From NCBI GenBank assembly GCA_014058105.1, contig JACGCM010000560.1:2046001-2110000 (forward strand): a stretch of 64,000 bases of DNA, written 5' to 3'. A program made the position numbers and the translations under genes. Source of the stretch: Kingdonia uniflora (Eukaryota; Streptophyta; Magnoliopsida; Ranunculales; Circaeasteraceae). The notes beneath the pieces were generated by a model that ran no database searches, was not told the origin of the DNA, and worked only from the letters and a program-made list of their open reading frames with translations. Below, in pieces: positions 1 to 12,730 of this stretch; position 1 is the first letter of the stretch, and each line of letters begins with the position of its first letter.

Positions 1-558
1 AAATCGAGTTTTACTACGAAGAGGAATGAAAGTTACAAGAAGATGCCACCCGTTGATATTTCTCGTCTAGGTCCAAATTCCCTTTCTGGGCCTCATTGTT
101 GATGTCTTAGCTTTCCCAAAGTTAATACTCAAGAACTTAGTTTCTTTCGTGAGCCAGAACCCTTAAAGAGTGTGATATACAAAATCCCCAAGGAATACCA
201 GAAGTACCAGACTAAATTCCACATGAAACTGGCCTAAAATACATATTCTCCTTCAAGAGTGCTGGTCTTCAACCTCTGGACACCGCATATGCCTTGAAAG
301 AAGGAATGCCTAATAGACCATAGTCAGGACCTTCAATGCCTGTGTAAAACAGATGTTTCTGCACATTTTTTTCTTTATAGTGGCTGTTCTTCTTAAGCTC
401 TCCACCGGGAACTTGAGAGAAATATCCAACACAAACACCGCAACAATGTATGTAAAGAACTTTCAAGAGTAGAGAACGTTGTCCTATAGTGCAACCCCCA
501 ATATTAAAGCTAAACCTTTGTTTACCAGAAAAGATCCCACTTGAAAAATAGTTATTAC
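1..558. other. Unassigned sequence downstream of the kinase gene
   Basis: No recognisable gene. Plus-strand frame 1 from base 1 stays open to a TAA at 235-237 except for one TGA at 100-102, and its translation looks coding-like (for example the stretch PEPLKSVIYKIPKEYQKYQ), but I cannot assign it to a family. The last exon expected for the minus-strand kinase gene is not visible here, so it is either beyond the window edge or lost. Confidence 0.3.
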
Positions 559-3437
559 CTGACTCATTTGAGGCCGGATTCGAGCTGATCTTGTGATGCA
601 GAGAGTTACTACCAGAACCATTCTCCGCATTTGAGCCTCTTCATATATTCCGGCAAGATTTGGATCCAATAAACCCAAGATGTCCCCACTCTTTAATATT
701 GGTCTCGCCTGATGAATGAAAATAGAGTAACATTGGTTATGCATGAATAGAAGCTTTAGAAACTGAAGTTATTTTGTACAGAGGAGATTCTTACCCACAT
801 TACCAAGTTTTCTTGGCCTTTGGGGGACTCATTGCTAATTGGCTTTCGTCCTGATAATAGTTCAAGAAGAACGACGCCAAAGGAAAAGACATCTATCTTT
901 TCGCTAACCTTCCCATACATGAAATATTCAGGAGCAATATATCCGAAAGTCCCGAGTACGTCACTATGTATCTCGTAAGATGAACTTTTTTGTCCCCATA
1001 TTGCTAAACCAAAATCGGACAACTGTCACAAATAAAAAGAAGAAGAAGAGGTATTTTAAGTCAAATTTGATAGCAGTATAGGACATACTAAACATGTTTA
1101 TGAAGAGAAATACCTGTGGTTCAAAGTCGTCAGAGAGAAGAATATTTGACGATTTTACATCTCTATGAATGACAGGTCTAGGAGATTCCTTGTGCAGGTA
1201 ATTTATGGCCTCGGCAACTCCAACAGCAACCTTGAACCTCACCTCCCATGATAATGCAGATCTGCCTTGAAGGTTTTCTTCCAAACTTCCTTTTGACAGG
1301 AAATCGTAGACTAATATTAGATCACTGTCATCTAGGCATACCCCAATCAGAGGTGTAATGTGTTTATGCTGCAGGGAAGAGATGATGTCAATTTCCAAGA
1401 TAAATTCCTTCCATGCTTCTTTGGATAACTTTAAAATTTTCACTGCCACTGGCTTGCCACCAGGAAGAGCGCCTCTATATACACGACTGCACCCTCCCTT
1501 TCCTATCAAGTTATCTGTTAAGGATTTGAAAAATTATAATCAGAAGCGCAGAATGAAAATGATTGATCACAAGTAACAAAGACTCTTAAAGAAATATTTC
1601 AATCACATGACAGAAGACAGTTTAAAGTGGTTCCTCCTAGTAGCTACAACTTTGGGTTAAGCCAAGATCAAATTTATTCACAAAGACCTCACGGAGCGAA
1701 CTCCTCTTACTGGTCTCTCCGATCACTAAGTCTCAATCCCTCTCTCAGTTTATCTCAACCCCTTATCTACTAAACCTGTATGATATCCCCGTAAGATTCG
1801 AGTTTACAAAAACATATATGAAAATTTGAAACTGCAACTGGGTGTCGTCCCTCAAACACACTGGCTTGAATTTCGGCCGCCTTAGAAACCACGCAGACTC
1901 CATAAAACTTGTAATTTAAAAGAAAAGTGCATAATCATTACCTAAAGAACCAAGAATTTTTTACAATTTTTTTTTATAAATAACAAGATGGTAGAATTAA
2001 ACCCGGGAAACAAGCAAAGATAGTACCTGAAGAGAACTGAGAAGTTGCGTTCTTTAGCTCCTTATAGCCGAACCATCTACACGTAGAAGAGTTTGTTCTT
2101 AGGAGAAGCTCCAACTCTTTTGGTAACAAACCCCATGCAGATATGAAGTTATTGTCACTCTTCTTATCATCGTCAATGATAGCCTTTTCAAACAGGCTTT
2201 CTGTTCTATTTAAACGAAAACTATTAGGGGTATGACTACTAATAGAGGGCGTCCTGTTTGGTAAGCTCATTACCCACTGAACCACGGACTTTTTCCTAGC
2301 TTCTCCGGATTCTTTCATCATCTCTGGCATAACAGATGATGCTTTTCTAAGAAGAGGCCAACCAGGCCTTGGTTCTGGTAGTTCTTTTATAAGTTCAGAG
2401 ATTGAATCCGATGCTTCCTCCATGTACTCAACAATAGTCCAATTTTCACGTTTTATGTCGTTGCTGTCTTCCTCTCTTGGTTTTTCTTCGGCAATAGTTT
2501 CAATCTCAAGTGTATCCGAAGCACCAAAGCTTGGCATTTCTTCTTTTACACTAATAAGTGATTGAATTGAAGAAAAACTCGGCCTTGGATCACCTTTAGC
2601 TCCTAAAGAACAAAAAAAAAACTAAGTTGTTAGCCATAATCTTTCAAGAAAATCGCCAAAAGCAAATAATAATAACAAAGAACAAACCTGGTGTTTGGTT
2701 TATAAAACCTCTTCCAAAGACAATTTTCCCCTTGTGCAGAGCTATTACTGTAGTACTTTGCGGTAACCTCTTAGCACAATATTTTGCAACCGAAACACAA
2801 TTCCTAATCAAACAGATTTTATCGTAATCAGAGAGGAACTCTATAAACAAAATTTGCAAATTATGGTTCAGGTCAGGTTTGTTATACCACTTACCCGAGA
2901 GCGATGTATCTGCCTACTCCAACGACCACAGCCATCGCACTGCAAAGCTTTGCTTTCCTCACTAAAACCTTTCTAACACAAGTCTCATGAAAAATTTGAC
3001 CTGTGAGATCTAGCTGAAACCCAACCCAATCACATAAAACTAAAATTAGCACCAATGACCGGAAATTTTAGGATTGCGGGAGTTTAGTATGAAGGATTTA
3101 TGGACCTGTTTTACGTTACATAGGCCTTTATAAACATCCAAATATCCCTCCAATGAAGGTTTATCATTCGCACTGGGATCTGCGATAACTAACGAATTAA
3201 GAACACGAAAAATATTACAAATTCGAGAATTCACAGAGAGTGCGTAGAACACTTACCCAAAGAATCTTTACAAACATGGATTGCAACGACACGGTCCCCT
3301 TCTTCGGCGACCTTCACAAGAGCCCAATTAAGAAGCAAACGATCACTTCGGTCTAACCGGAGTCCAACCAACACAACCCTCTTCTTCTCCCCCTCCTCCA
3401 CACCATTCTTCTCTACAAATCCCTCATCAACCGTCAT
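559..3437 (-). CDS. USP-domain receptor-like cytoplasmic kinase (3' end missing)
   Basis: Eight exons can be traced on the minus strand with GT-AG borders and matching phases: 3257-3437, 3106-3179, 2895-3013, 2688-2803, 2027-2602, 1114-1514, 795-1022 and 559-708. The start is the ATG at 3437 (MTVDEGFVEK); the frame opens just upstream after an in-frame TGA, with no earlier ATG. Exons 1-4 encode a universal-stress-protein domain (VVLVGLRLDRSDRLLLNWAL, then VVVGVGRYIALG with the glycine-rich nucleotide-binding pattern). Exon 5 is a low-complexity acidic/Ser linker. Exons 6-8 are a Ser/Thr kinase: GKGGCSRVYRG loop, VAVKIL lysine, HRDVKSSN catalytic loop, DFGLA, GYIAPEY, then RPQMSQ near the end of the C-lobe. 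This arrangement is known in plant 'adenine nucleotide alpha hydrolase-like domain kinases', putative cytosolic signalling kinases. The final exon after RPQMSQ was not found. No internal stop was seen, so the gene may be functional. Confidence 0.9.
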
Positions 3438-4405
3438 TTCCCCTTCTCTCAACTCGCTTAAATATTCCAAAGCGTTCGACCTCCTCAATCAAAACTCCAC
3501 CCCCATCAATATAATCACATCAAGTTAGAACTTTAACACCTCCCATTGCTTTGTTCCACTTTTTGACCAACCCCAGAGCAAAAACAATGCAAACTTTGTA
3601 CCGCTTTAATGGATTTAAGGGAACAAAGAATCCCACAAAACTTCTCACCTAAAGAATCCAAATTTGCATGATTGTTTAAGCAAAACAAACATAGACCCAA
3701 CACCAGAAATCTACCTAAATCTAACAAATGATTCAAAAACAATTTTGCGCCAAAGTTGATCAAAAGGTACAAATGGGGTTTAAAAATGAGAGATTTGGTG
3801 ACAATTTAGATTAGTTTATTTGAGACAGAAAGAAAAATATTTTTATTATCAGAGAATGAAAAAAAGAAACCGTCAGGAAAGAACGCGAAATTACTGCGAA
3901 ATATATTTGAGAAACGCCAGGAAGTTTTTTTTTTTTTTTGTGCCGTTTATTACCGGGTATAACTCGCGGGAAACCCGTTATAACCGGTCATGCCAACGAC
4001 CGACACAAATGCTTGAAATTTATGACCGGATATTGTGGGTGGACCACCAGTGAAAATATGGATTATGACCACATTGAACAGCTCGTGAAAGCTATTTATT
4101 TACCCGTTTCTTTTATGTCACCTCTGTTGTTTGGTGTACTCTCAAATCTCAATGCCTATGTGCCCAACAAAAATTTTCCATTGTTGACTGGAAAGTTGGC
4201 CTATAATTAGGCCAGATGACCCATACTTATTTGGGCTCGATAAAGATTTATTGTCATCAAGGTTTGTGTAGCAATCGATATGGATTATGATTTTTAAACA
4301 AGCGTCTGATTATTATTTTATTTCGTTCTTCTTTTAAAGTTGAACAATGGAGGAGCATTCTAACTGGTGCTTTGAATTTAAAGCCTAAGTCTGAGTATGT
4401 GTGTT
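3438..4405. other. Intergenic region, upstream of the kinase gene
   Basis: It should hold the 5' UTR and promoter of the minus-strand kinase gene, but I see no distinctive element beyond an oligo-T run near 3926-3940. Short open frames here have no recognisable content. Confidence 0.4.
4306..4386 (+). repeat. Direct repeat, left copy (flanks MITE)
   Basis: About 80 bp starting CTGATT and containing TTCGTTCTTCTTTTAAAGTTG, GAGCATTC and GGTGCTTTGAATTT is repeated with modest divergence at 4762-4843. The two copies lie on either side of the hAT-like MITE. Confidence 0.65.
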
Positions 4406-4718
4406 CAGTGGCGGATCTACATAGGGCATAGGGCTGAGGGTAGGCAGTGGCCCACCCTAAAATTTAAAATCATTTGATTTCTACAAATAAAGTAAAGTAA
4501 AATAAAATTGACTTGCCCTTTGTAAAATGTTCTTCTTGCCCTCCCTGAATTTTGTAAAATGTTCATCTTGCCCTCCCTCACTTTCTTAATTTACTACACA
4601 TACCACTTATTTGCTCTCTCTCTATCTTTATGGTTAAAAATACTAAAATACCCTTAATTACTTTGATTTTTTTTTGGGGCCTTGCCCACCCCAGTTCAAA
4701 TTCCTGGATCTACCACTG
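4406..4718. mobile_element. hAT-like MITE, 313 bp
   Basis: It begins CAGTGGCGGATC and ends GGATCTACCACTG, whose reverse complement is CAGTGGTAGATCC, so the termini form an imperfect inverted repeat of about 12 bp. The CAGTGGCGGA-type terminus is common in plant non-autonomous hAT-like elements. It has no coding capacity. The flanking 8-mers (TGTGTGTT left, TGTGGAGG right) match only in part, so a target-site duplication is not convincing. Confidence 0.6.
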
Positions 4719-4761
4719 TGTGGAGGAGTGTTTTTCCCGGGAGGGTGTATGATTAAGATCG

Positions 4762-4843
4762 ACTGATTGTTATTTTCGTTCTTCTTTTGAAGTTGAATAA
4801 TCCTGAGCACTCGAACCGGTGCTCTGAATTTCAAGCTCCAACT
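4762..4843 (+). repeat. Direct repeat, right copy (flanks MITE)
   Basis: Second copy of the repeat at 4306-4386, containing TTCGTTCTTCTTTTGAAGTT and GGTGCTCTGAATTTCAAG. It lies about 45 bp beyond the right end of the MITE. Confidence 0.65.
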
Positions 4844-6389
4844 CCAAACACTACTATAAATGCGTATATCAGACTCATTCTGATTGAGTTAAATAGAGTA
4901 TGTGTGTTTATGTGCGGGAGGAGATAAGTTTCTTATATATCCAACAACAATAATCAAGGGAAATGGTGATAAAATACGACCCGGCTATCCAAAAATAATA
5001 GATTATGGCTATCATAAAATTACTACCTTTTTGGCACGGTTTAATTGCATGGTTAATTCATGTACGGTTTTGGCCTATAATATACGTGTTATTTTCCCAA
5101 AGACAGTCAAATTTGAACAAAGGATAAAATTGGTATGGACCATAGTGAGGTGAGACCAATCAAACAAAACAAAAGGAGATGATCTATCAATTAGTTATTA
5201 GCATATAATTGAATAAATACAAGGATAAAAAAAAGTTGAAGATTAGTTTGAATGTCATAATCAAATTATTAATGGTACCATTAAAGTATTTTGTTGAGAA
5301 TATTTGGTTAAGCAAGCCATAAAGGAGCTTATGAGAGGCCTACCTCTACATAAACGATACTTAATTAAGGAAATGGTGGGTGACCTAATCTCTTTTATGA
5401 TCATATTTAATCAAAATCAATGTCCTAAAAGTCACTATATATATGTAATTATACAACGCCCTATACCCTCAACTTCTTTGATAAGCGAAACATACTATAT
5501 TTTCTTAAGCAGACGCCTGTTCAAAACACTACCTGAAGCAAAACTGCACATTCATAAGCGTGATCTGAACTCTGAAGTTTACATGGTACCTATACATAAA
5601 AGGTCTCTTGAAATTCTTGCAAGTTACAAGAAAGAGACCCTGTCACACCGAATAGCACCCTGAGTTTCCAATCTCGATAAAAATAGTAAAGAGTCCTACC
5701 TTTCCAAGAAAAAAAAAAACTATAGATTAAAGAAATGGAAGATAACTTAGAATAAATAGGCCGCCTTTAGGTAAGTGAAACGAAGTATGGTGCAATCTTC
5801 TAAGTCAAGTTTGTTTGGAAGACTAGCAGATGGTTTGAGTCTTTGAGATGGACAGTCCATAAATGTGCCAAAAGATAAAAGGAAAGCTATTCTCCTTGTC
5901 TGTAAGAAGTTTTCCACAAAGGGGATTAGTTTAGATCAATGTTTGGTCAATAATTTGTTTATCAGAAAACATCTTAACTAAGTATGTAGCTTGAGAAATA
6001 CTTTGATGCTGCCTGCGACAATGGTCGTCGGAGGACTACCCTAATACCTGTTTAAAGTTTCTTATGTTGACGTATAATGGCCGTAACTTACTTTGACAAT
6101 TTGCTTATTTTCTCATATAAGTAGGGCCATCATGCTACGGCCCTTGGGGTTTGCAATCGCACATGGCCTAAAAAAATTTCGCTCAAGGCCTAGAAGAAGA
6201 AGAAGAAGAAAATTGTAAATGACTTACATGATGAAAACTTAGCTTATAACTCCATTGAAGGTATTATAATTTTTATGTTATTTATTTGCTTGATCTTGGT
6301 GTTTGTTTGGAGATTGGCACAATAGGGTTGGAGTCTTATTATACTAAGGGGCTTTCTGTTATTTGAACAAATCTTTCTTCAAGGTACAC
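4844..6389. other. Intergenic region without recognised gene
   Basis: AT-rich sequence. The longest open frame (plus, 5304-5663, about 119 codons) has no recognisable domain and no supporting signal, so I do not call it a gene. A short GAA microsatellite lies near 6191-6210. Confidence 0.4.
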
Positions 6390-7937
6390 TTTCCTCATTA
6401 AGCTATTTACTTATAATTTAACAAAAGACTGATACGAAACACCATTAACGGTAAACGAATCATCATATGACCTAGGTCCCTCTATATGATTTAACAAACG
6501 CCCAAATAAAATCGTTCTGCATCTATTGACTGAACGTTATATATATTTCCAATACATTGAATTTTACTACTACATCTTTGCTAAAATTTACCTTTACTTA
6601 TCCACCACTAATGTCGAGGGATGTCACGGTAGAAATAATTCCTCGCGTAGGGATCCTCCAAATTTAATTTGAAGAACTCTGTTAACATTGTCTTGGTATT
6701 TTTATCATTTTGAACTGTATCTTCTAAGACTTGAAAGGCGAAAAATACAACCTGTTGTTTGGTTTAGAAGATGCATTTGCAATCGTTCTACAACTGGGTA
6801 AATCTTACTCATTAAAAATGCAAATAACCTCCATGCAGCTTCTGGAGGTGATATCCACCTCAGGTCAACAAATTGTTGTATTTCATCAATGGCACCCGAA
6901 CCTCCAACCTCCGTGGAAACACGATCAAGGCCTTTGTAAACATATTTATATAAATATTTAACACACTTAATGCTACTATAGACCTCAACATTTATGTGGC
7001 AATTATACCTTTTCAACAACCAAGCATTGTAAGGGACGACCCAACTATTGTTTGTTGTTCGTTTTCCAATGGAGATTTTATGTCGAGCAAACCATCTGCG
7101 ATACACAAGGTAAAAATCATTACCTTGTATTGTGTGTTCAGATAAATCTTTAGGAAATCATTTCTTGCACTTACCATCTACCATACAGACACGCTTTCGA
7201 TTATTCTCACCACATGGTCCATGTACCATATGTTCATCATATGTGCGTGTGGGAGTCTTCATTTTTGAAATTCTATAACATGCACATGCGCCCTAACCAT
7301 TCCTAAAACGGAAAAAATTACTGTCTTCTTTTAACTTTATAAATTTAGCACGAAATACGCGTGCAACTATATCAGGACGATCTTGGGGTTGTTGTCGGGG
7401 ACTTATAGTGCTTCAATAACCTCTGGCCACTCCAGGATACAAGTCATAGTAATAAATAATCAGGCTTGCCATTACTTTGGATTAACACCATTGCGTCTTG
7501 AAACCTCTAAAATATATCGCGGGGACTACCATCATAGGAAGAAGGAAGAATAATTCATTTTCCAACATCTTTTCCAAGACGTTCTCCAGATTTGATTGCA
7601 TCTTGTTAGCCATGATACATATTAGTTCTTTTTTTTTTAGTTATTTTTAATAAATCCTAGATTGCTGGTATGCATTTTCACTGCTTGGTTTACTATATAT
7701 TATTGTAATAATCAGCAGCCTCTATGTATAAGTGAATCGTAGTTTGGTCGTACTTGCAACATGTAGGCATAGTATCCACGAATAGTAACTTTTTGTTCAT
7801 TCCTATTAACAGTCCCTAAGTCCCAACCATAAGTCCATACGGTAGTAAAAGTGGATATTGTAACGAGTCATAAAAACTCGAAGTTTCAGATATAAACTGT
7901 AATCCCTTTTCATTTGGATTGATCACTATATTCCTGA
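6390..7937 (-). pseudogene. Helitron Rep/helicase, central part (decayed)
   Basis: The minus strand, read from 7937 down, gives in order: RNIVINPNEKGLQFISET; a piece reading like PSSYDGSPRD; FITMTC and EWPEVIEAL; VRAHVHVIEFQK followed by LPHAHM (the HUH metal-binding motif of Helitron Rep, near 7239-7256); HMVHGPCG; WVVPYNAWLL; INVEVYSSIKCVKYLYKYVYKG (the first 20 residues of which lead into the Y-x2-Y tyrosines near 6931-6957); EAAWRLFAF; TMLTEFFKLN; and RSYDDSFTVNGVSYQSF near 6420-6480. In intact Helitrons Rep nicks and joins DNA and the fused SF1 helicase unwinds it. Several stops and frameshifts interrupt this copy and the helicase motifs after about 6390 are missing. The upstream part of the same gene resumes at 20883, on the far side of gypsy element A. 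Confidence 0.88.
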
Positions 7938-8449
7938 TGTAGTCCCGTGATTCCTTTAAGGGGGACGACAATAAGTGTATAATCATCTTGGGCTTGATAC
8001 GTTCCGCTGAAGAAGGGCACCACTCGACTCTCTCCGGGTTTCTCCCCTTAAACTCTATCTCTTTAAAGGAAGAGGAAGTATTCAACTAGGAACCAGAAGA
8101 AGAAGAAAAAGAAGAAGACCCCCCCTTAGGTTACCTTTCCTCCTCTATTTATAGGGAGGGCTTGACTTAAGAGTACTTTTGCTTACGTGCCTTGTATAAT
8201 TCCTATGGTATCCCTTCAGGGTCGTAGGTTTTACATCTTTCGTAGACAAGGACTGATGCTCGTTGTCATTGGTTGGTTTGCCACACCTCTGGGGTCATTA
8301 GGTGAGCTTCTGCTTGAGACGTGCTCGTCGATAACAGGGAGCTCGAATGATGAACTAAACGGTGGATGCTAGTTGGGGTGCTTCTACTTTTGGCAGAGAG
8401 GTCATCCAGCGACCTTTCATCTCGTGGCTGGTGGGAACGTGCTCATACA
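7938..8449 (-). repeat. LTR of element A (3' LTR in element orientation)
   Basis: 512 bp, matching 20384-20882 along its length with scattered differences. It carries the reverse-strand TATA sequence CTATAAATAG at 8145-8154 and is bounded by TG...CA ends. Confidence 0.93.
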
Positions 8450-8466
8450 ATCACCCCCCTCAAGTC
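8450..8466 (-). other. Polypurine tract of element A
   Basis: Read on the minus strand, CTTGAGGGGGGTGAT sits directly before the 3' LTR. This is the usual primer site for plus-strand DNA synthesis and fixes the minus orientation of the element. Confidence 0.8.
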
Positions 8467-9180
8467 TTGCTCGTAGTGAGGGAGAGCTGATGTGGCATGG
8501 TCGTGTGGTCGTTGTATTGGGAGGTGCGTGACATAATGGCTGTCAGTGCCTTGGGAAGGGAGAACACTAATAAATATGTAGAAAAACATATGGCATACGG
8601 GTGTTGCCGCTGTTGCGTGCGACGTGTCCCATCATTGTGGTAGGTTCGGCAGTAATTACTACCGTCTCCCCATGAATCCCTGTATAAGAGGAGCCACTGT
8701 TACTTAGGAAAACCTTTGGTGTCCGCTTTTGTTATCTCTGTGCTAGCTTTGGACTATACTTTTTCTATTCCTGGAACGCTGTTTTAGCTGAAGATCTTTG
8801 TTGGGTACGACAATCAGAGCGTAGTGGTAGTACTGGTGAGATTTCTAGTAAGTTACTTTGATTTGTAGTAAAAAAAGTATGTAGTATGAACCGTGATGGC
8901 TTGTTAGGTTTAACTATGTTTTTCACTTTGTACAGCCTTTAATCGGTAGGGATTTGAACAAACTGGTAGGGATGATGGCGATGTTCGGTTGCATGTCATT
9001 TTGAGCTAGTGAGAGTATCCTGGGGTAGCTCAACTGTGATCCTGGGGTGGATCGTTTATTACTCGCCGTGGGGTTACAGTTAGGGTGGTGGTCACGTAAG
9101 GTCGGGTGAGAGCTTAGGGGCAGTAGGTCCCTGCAGTGGCCTAGTTAGCTTTATGACCATTCTGCCCTTCGTATTTTAGG

Positions 9181-11640
9181 TTGAGTTTGATATTTGTACC
9201 TGGCTCGTACAGGGACGTCCAAGCACCGAGTACGAGTTTGTGTACCCTAATGTTAGAAAGATCAAAGCGAGGGATGGTTTCTTCGGGTGATGAGTCGTTG
9301 ACTGAGGGCTCTACTGCCATGCCGCCTTGTACTGTTCCCGCAGAATGGGGGGCAATCATGGCCACGAAGCGAGTTCCTCGGTTCCTCATAACTTAGAGAC
9401 CGAGGCGTGTTCGGAGTTCATGGTACCTGGAAGAGTATCGGGGGATGTGGTCCACGAGACCATCATTAACGGTCGTACACAGGGTAATTCTAAAGCTTTT
9501 GGCCTTACCCTAGCGAGGAGAGGCTACTGGCGTCGTTAACCAAGTACGAGAGTGTTGGAATAAAGATGGAGTATTTAGATGTGGTCAATGAGCGAGCGAG
9601 GGCCCATAGCAGCAATGACTAGATTTGGCCAGATTGTCAGACGTTGGCACCCAATTAGTGCATCATCTACTATGTGCAGTTCAATGCGGGCTTGAGGTTT
9701 CTGTTGGACGACTTGGCAAAAAAAAATACTTGAATTCATTTGGCCGGGCGCCAGGACAGATGAATGGTAATTTTTACAGAGTGATAATAGGGTGTCGGTT
9801 GATTAATCAATCAGTATCGCCTCGTTGGAACGTGGGTTGTTCTGACATCCATGTCGCTTGTAAGACGGGGCGTTGCCCACGCCAATGGGATGTGGTTCCT
9901 GAAGGTATGGGAAATGAGGTGGGGGAGTCTGGGGCGCTAGACGACCCCGCGTTGCCGCGTGTTACTCGTTCTTGCTCAAGAGCAGGGAGCGAGGAGTGGC
10001 AGACTCGGACCGCGTCTAAGGCGAGGGTGGTGGCAGCCAAGGTGACCCTTGTCAAAGAGGGCAAGGCCGAATCAAGGTACCAAAAAGTCATGCGTACCTG
10101 TGCGCATGAGTGGAGGTACTGGTATTACATAGCTCGAAAGTCTGGCGAGCCAAAGATATTCAAGTTACCTATCAGTGGTAATAATTGGTGTCGCCATCCA
10201 ATCTTGGTGACCGGTGCCTTTGACTTTGACGAACTTCCCAATCGCCGCTACGCCGTAACATTTTTAACACCAAGTATACGATGCAGTTCTTATTACTATC
10301 ATATGCGGTACTTCTGTTTGCCATATATGTTTTATATGCGAGCTAAATGTATGGTCGTTGTTATGCAGGTGTAACGCTCGCCAAGGTTACGTACAAGGGT
10401 TCTCGGTTGCGCTTACTGGGTCACAGGAATAAGGACTGTTAGGTGTTGACGAATATCCTAGACGGGACCTTTGACTCGGATAAGTATTGCTCAGCACAAA
10501 AGTATAGCGAGCCACGTTTACGTACCGTGAGTAAAACTGTTTATGTACAAAGTGTTCATAGCTACAAGTCAACGGAGAGTGTAGGAATGAAGCCTCAATT
10601 TTTGTCTGCGAGGGGGAAGAATACGGCAGGCATGTCGCAAGAGGTACCTCTGGTGGCTAGGATGAGTCCCGGTCTTAAGGGTGTTAGTACTCATACAGAG
10701 AAGGATGCCCCGATGGCTAAGCGGCAGAAAGCTATGCCCGCAGGTCTCATTGATGAGGACATGTATACTCTTTGGGGAAGGGAAAAGGAACCCCTCTCCC
10801 AGTCATTTGTGGAGGAGGTGACCCGCTCGATGGGTAGTGGAAAGCTATTTTCTGGTAGCTTGCTAGAGGGGGGAGGTGTAGAGTACCCCTTATAAGGATA
10901 AAAAGAAAGCTCATATGGCTGAGGCGCTCGAAGATCCTCAGGCTTGTCGTGCAACGGTAGTGGCAACCGTATGGGTAAGGAATTGCTTGGTGTGTATACT
11001 TGTAATTTTTTTTACAGTTGTCTAACTGGCTATTTTTGTGGCGCGCAGTGCACCCTCACTCTTGAGGCCGCGTTGCTAGATGGTGAGAATTAGGCCGGTC
11101 ATAACGCGGAGCTAGAGCTTCAGCTCGTGGACATGCAGGTCCATTACAAGGGGCTCGTTCAGGAGGCCATGGACTGGAAGCTGGCCTCCAATGTGGAAAG
11201 CGTGACTGCAGGACTCGAAGAACAAGTGAGAGTGCTCAGTGAGGAGAAGCTGCAGCTCGCAGGGGACCTGGAGGCTACGTATGGATGGCTAAAGACGCTA
11301 ACGCTGGGGAAGGAGGCATGCGAGCAAATGCTTCGTGAACAGCTCGATGGGCAGAAGCAAGTGGTCGAAGAGCTACAAGGTCGTGTAGTAGAGCTAGTGG
11401 GGGGCATGACACGTCCTGAGAAGGAATTTTGCCTCTCTACCAAATGGTAGGTTTCTACACTAGCCCCGCCACTCCTCATTCTACGACAATCCCAGGACGT
11501 GCCCAAGCTGCGTTAATTGGGATATTTTGCACGACAAGGTCCAGTACCCCCGGAGAACAAAATGGACATCACCCCCGAAGAGGAGGCCCAGCTGGCTGAG
11601 GAGGATGCAACAGCCACTGAACCAACCGCCCAATTATAAG
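9181..11640 (+). pseudogene. Antisense ORF of element A (gypsy-type domain plus coiled coil)
   Basis: Coding-like sequence lies on the strand opposite to gag-pol, between integrase/repeats and the 3' LTR. Pieces in order: a Ser/Glu-rich start (9181-9396); a domain with YLNSFGRAPG and QMNGNFYRVIIGCRLIN near 9735-9800; WRYWYYIARKSGEPKIFKL and FDFDELPNRR (10110-10250); a basic linker (10443-10895); a long coiled coil (11047-11450, heptads such as LEEQVRVLSEEKLQLAGDLE); and an acidic tail ending at about 11638 (PEEEAQLAEEDATATEP). The domain resembles the 'putative gypsy type transposon' family found in plant Tat elements; its function is not known to me. Frameshifts and stops separate the pieces. 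Elements B and C carry the same kind of antisense frame. Confidence 0.72.
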
Positions 11641-12730
11641 TGGAATCGTAGTGTCATGTGGTAAGGCCCGTTATGGTGATGTGCAAAGAATTTTTAAGGA
11701 GCATGTGATGGCTATGTTGAACTTGTTTGTTGGGGCCCTTCATGGCTGTGTACTTAGTAAAACAATATATTTACTTTTATGCAAAGTTTAGTAAGCAGCA
11801 TTTTTGTAGATTGTTATGGAATCCATGGTACACCATCATGTGCAAAACTGTATCTTTGTATTGATGTGAATAGTCTCATTAATACTCATCAAATTGTGGC
11901 CAAAACTCAGAGGATTAGGCTCTGTGGTCGCACTGGCGATCGGTATTTCAAGAGGTGAAATACGTACAAGTATTATGCTGGTCTTCGGCGGATGAAGCAT
12001 CGTGGTCGTAATGGCGGCCCTCGCGCAACGAGCAGGGGCCTAGGGTTGCTGCCATAAATACCTATTGGGAGTTGCATAAAACTTTAAACCTACTTAAGGC
12101 TGCCTTGGAAGAAGTGGAACGGTGGCTTTATTGAGGCATGGTAATTAATCAAAGAGATTGTTGGGTTTCCCCATACAAATTAATATGTGATTGGAAAGCA
12201 CGCTAATAAATGTTTGGTGCATCCTCTCTTAGGACCTATAATAAGGGCTTTGGAGTATTTAAAGTTAACCATTGTTTGAAGTTGTAACCTAAGTTCCTGA
12301 TTTGCTTACAAGAAAATGTAGACCCGATCACAAGCTCGTTTTGAAGCTCGGGTGGCCGTGTGGGTAGACTTCTACACCCAGATGTACTTTGGTCATCATG
12401 GGATGGTGGGGAAGCCATTAGAGTGGGCATACGTCGACCTTGCGGTTCACCCAGAGGATGAGAGAAAGATGCAATAAAAGTGCTGGTTCTGGTATCTTAT
12501 TCTTTAGGACCAAGTAAAGACCTTGTTCGACCGTGCAGTTATCCTTAGAGTCATGGCCCTAAAGGACGTAAGAGAGTCCAGGGTCGAAGGTCCTGGCTAT
12601 CGTAGTTGGGAGAGGCCATGCCATTGTTGTGTGTGATGTTTTGATGTATCATTTTTGGTTTTTTTGTTATGTTCCTCGTTTGTTCCTGTTATTTTGGAAA
12701 TGAAAGATAATCGTGTGATTATTTTGTTAT
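11641..12730. other. Element A spacer between antisense ORF and tandem array
   Basis: Internal, apparently non-coding sequence of element A. I see no domain, RNA gene or repeat in it. Confidence 0.5.

Noticed and set aside
5304..5663. Plus-strand 119-codon frame in the intergenic region
   Set aside because: No recognisable motif, no promoter or splice context; length possible by chance.
9625..10374. Plus-strand 249-codon frame as an independent host gene
   Set aside because: It lies inside gypsy element A and carries the same domain as the antisense frames of B and C, so I describe it as part of the retroelement.
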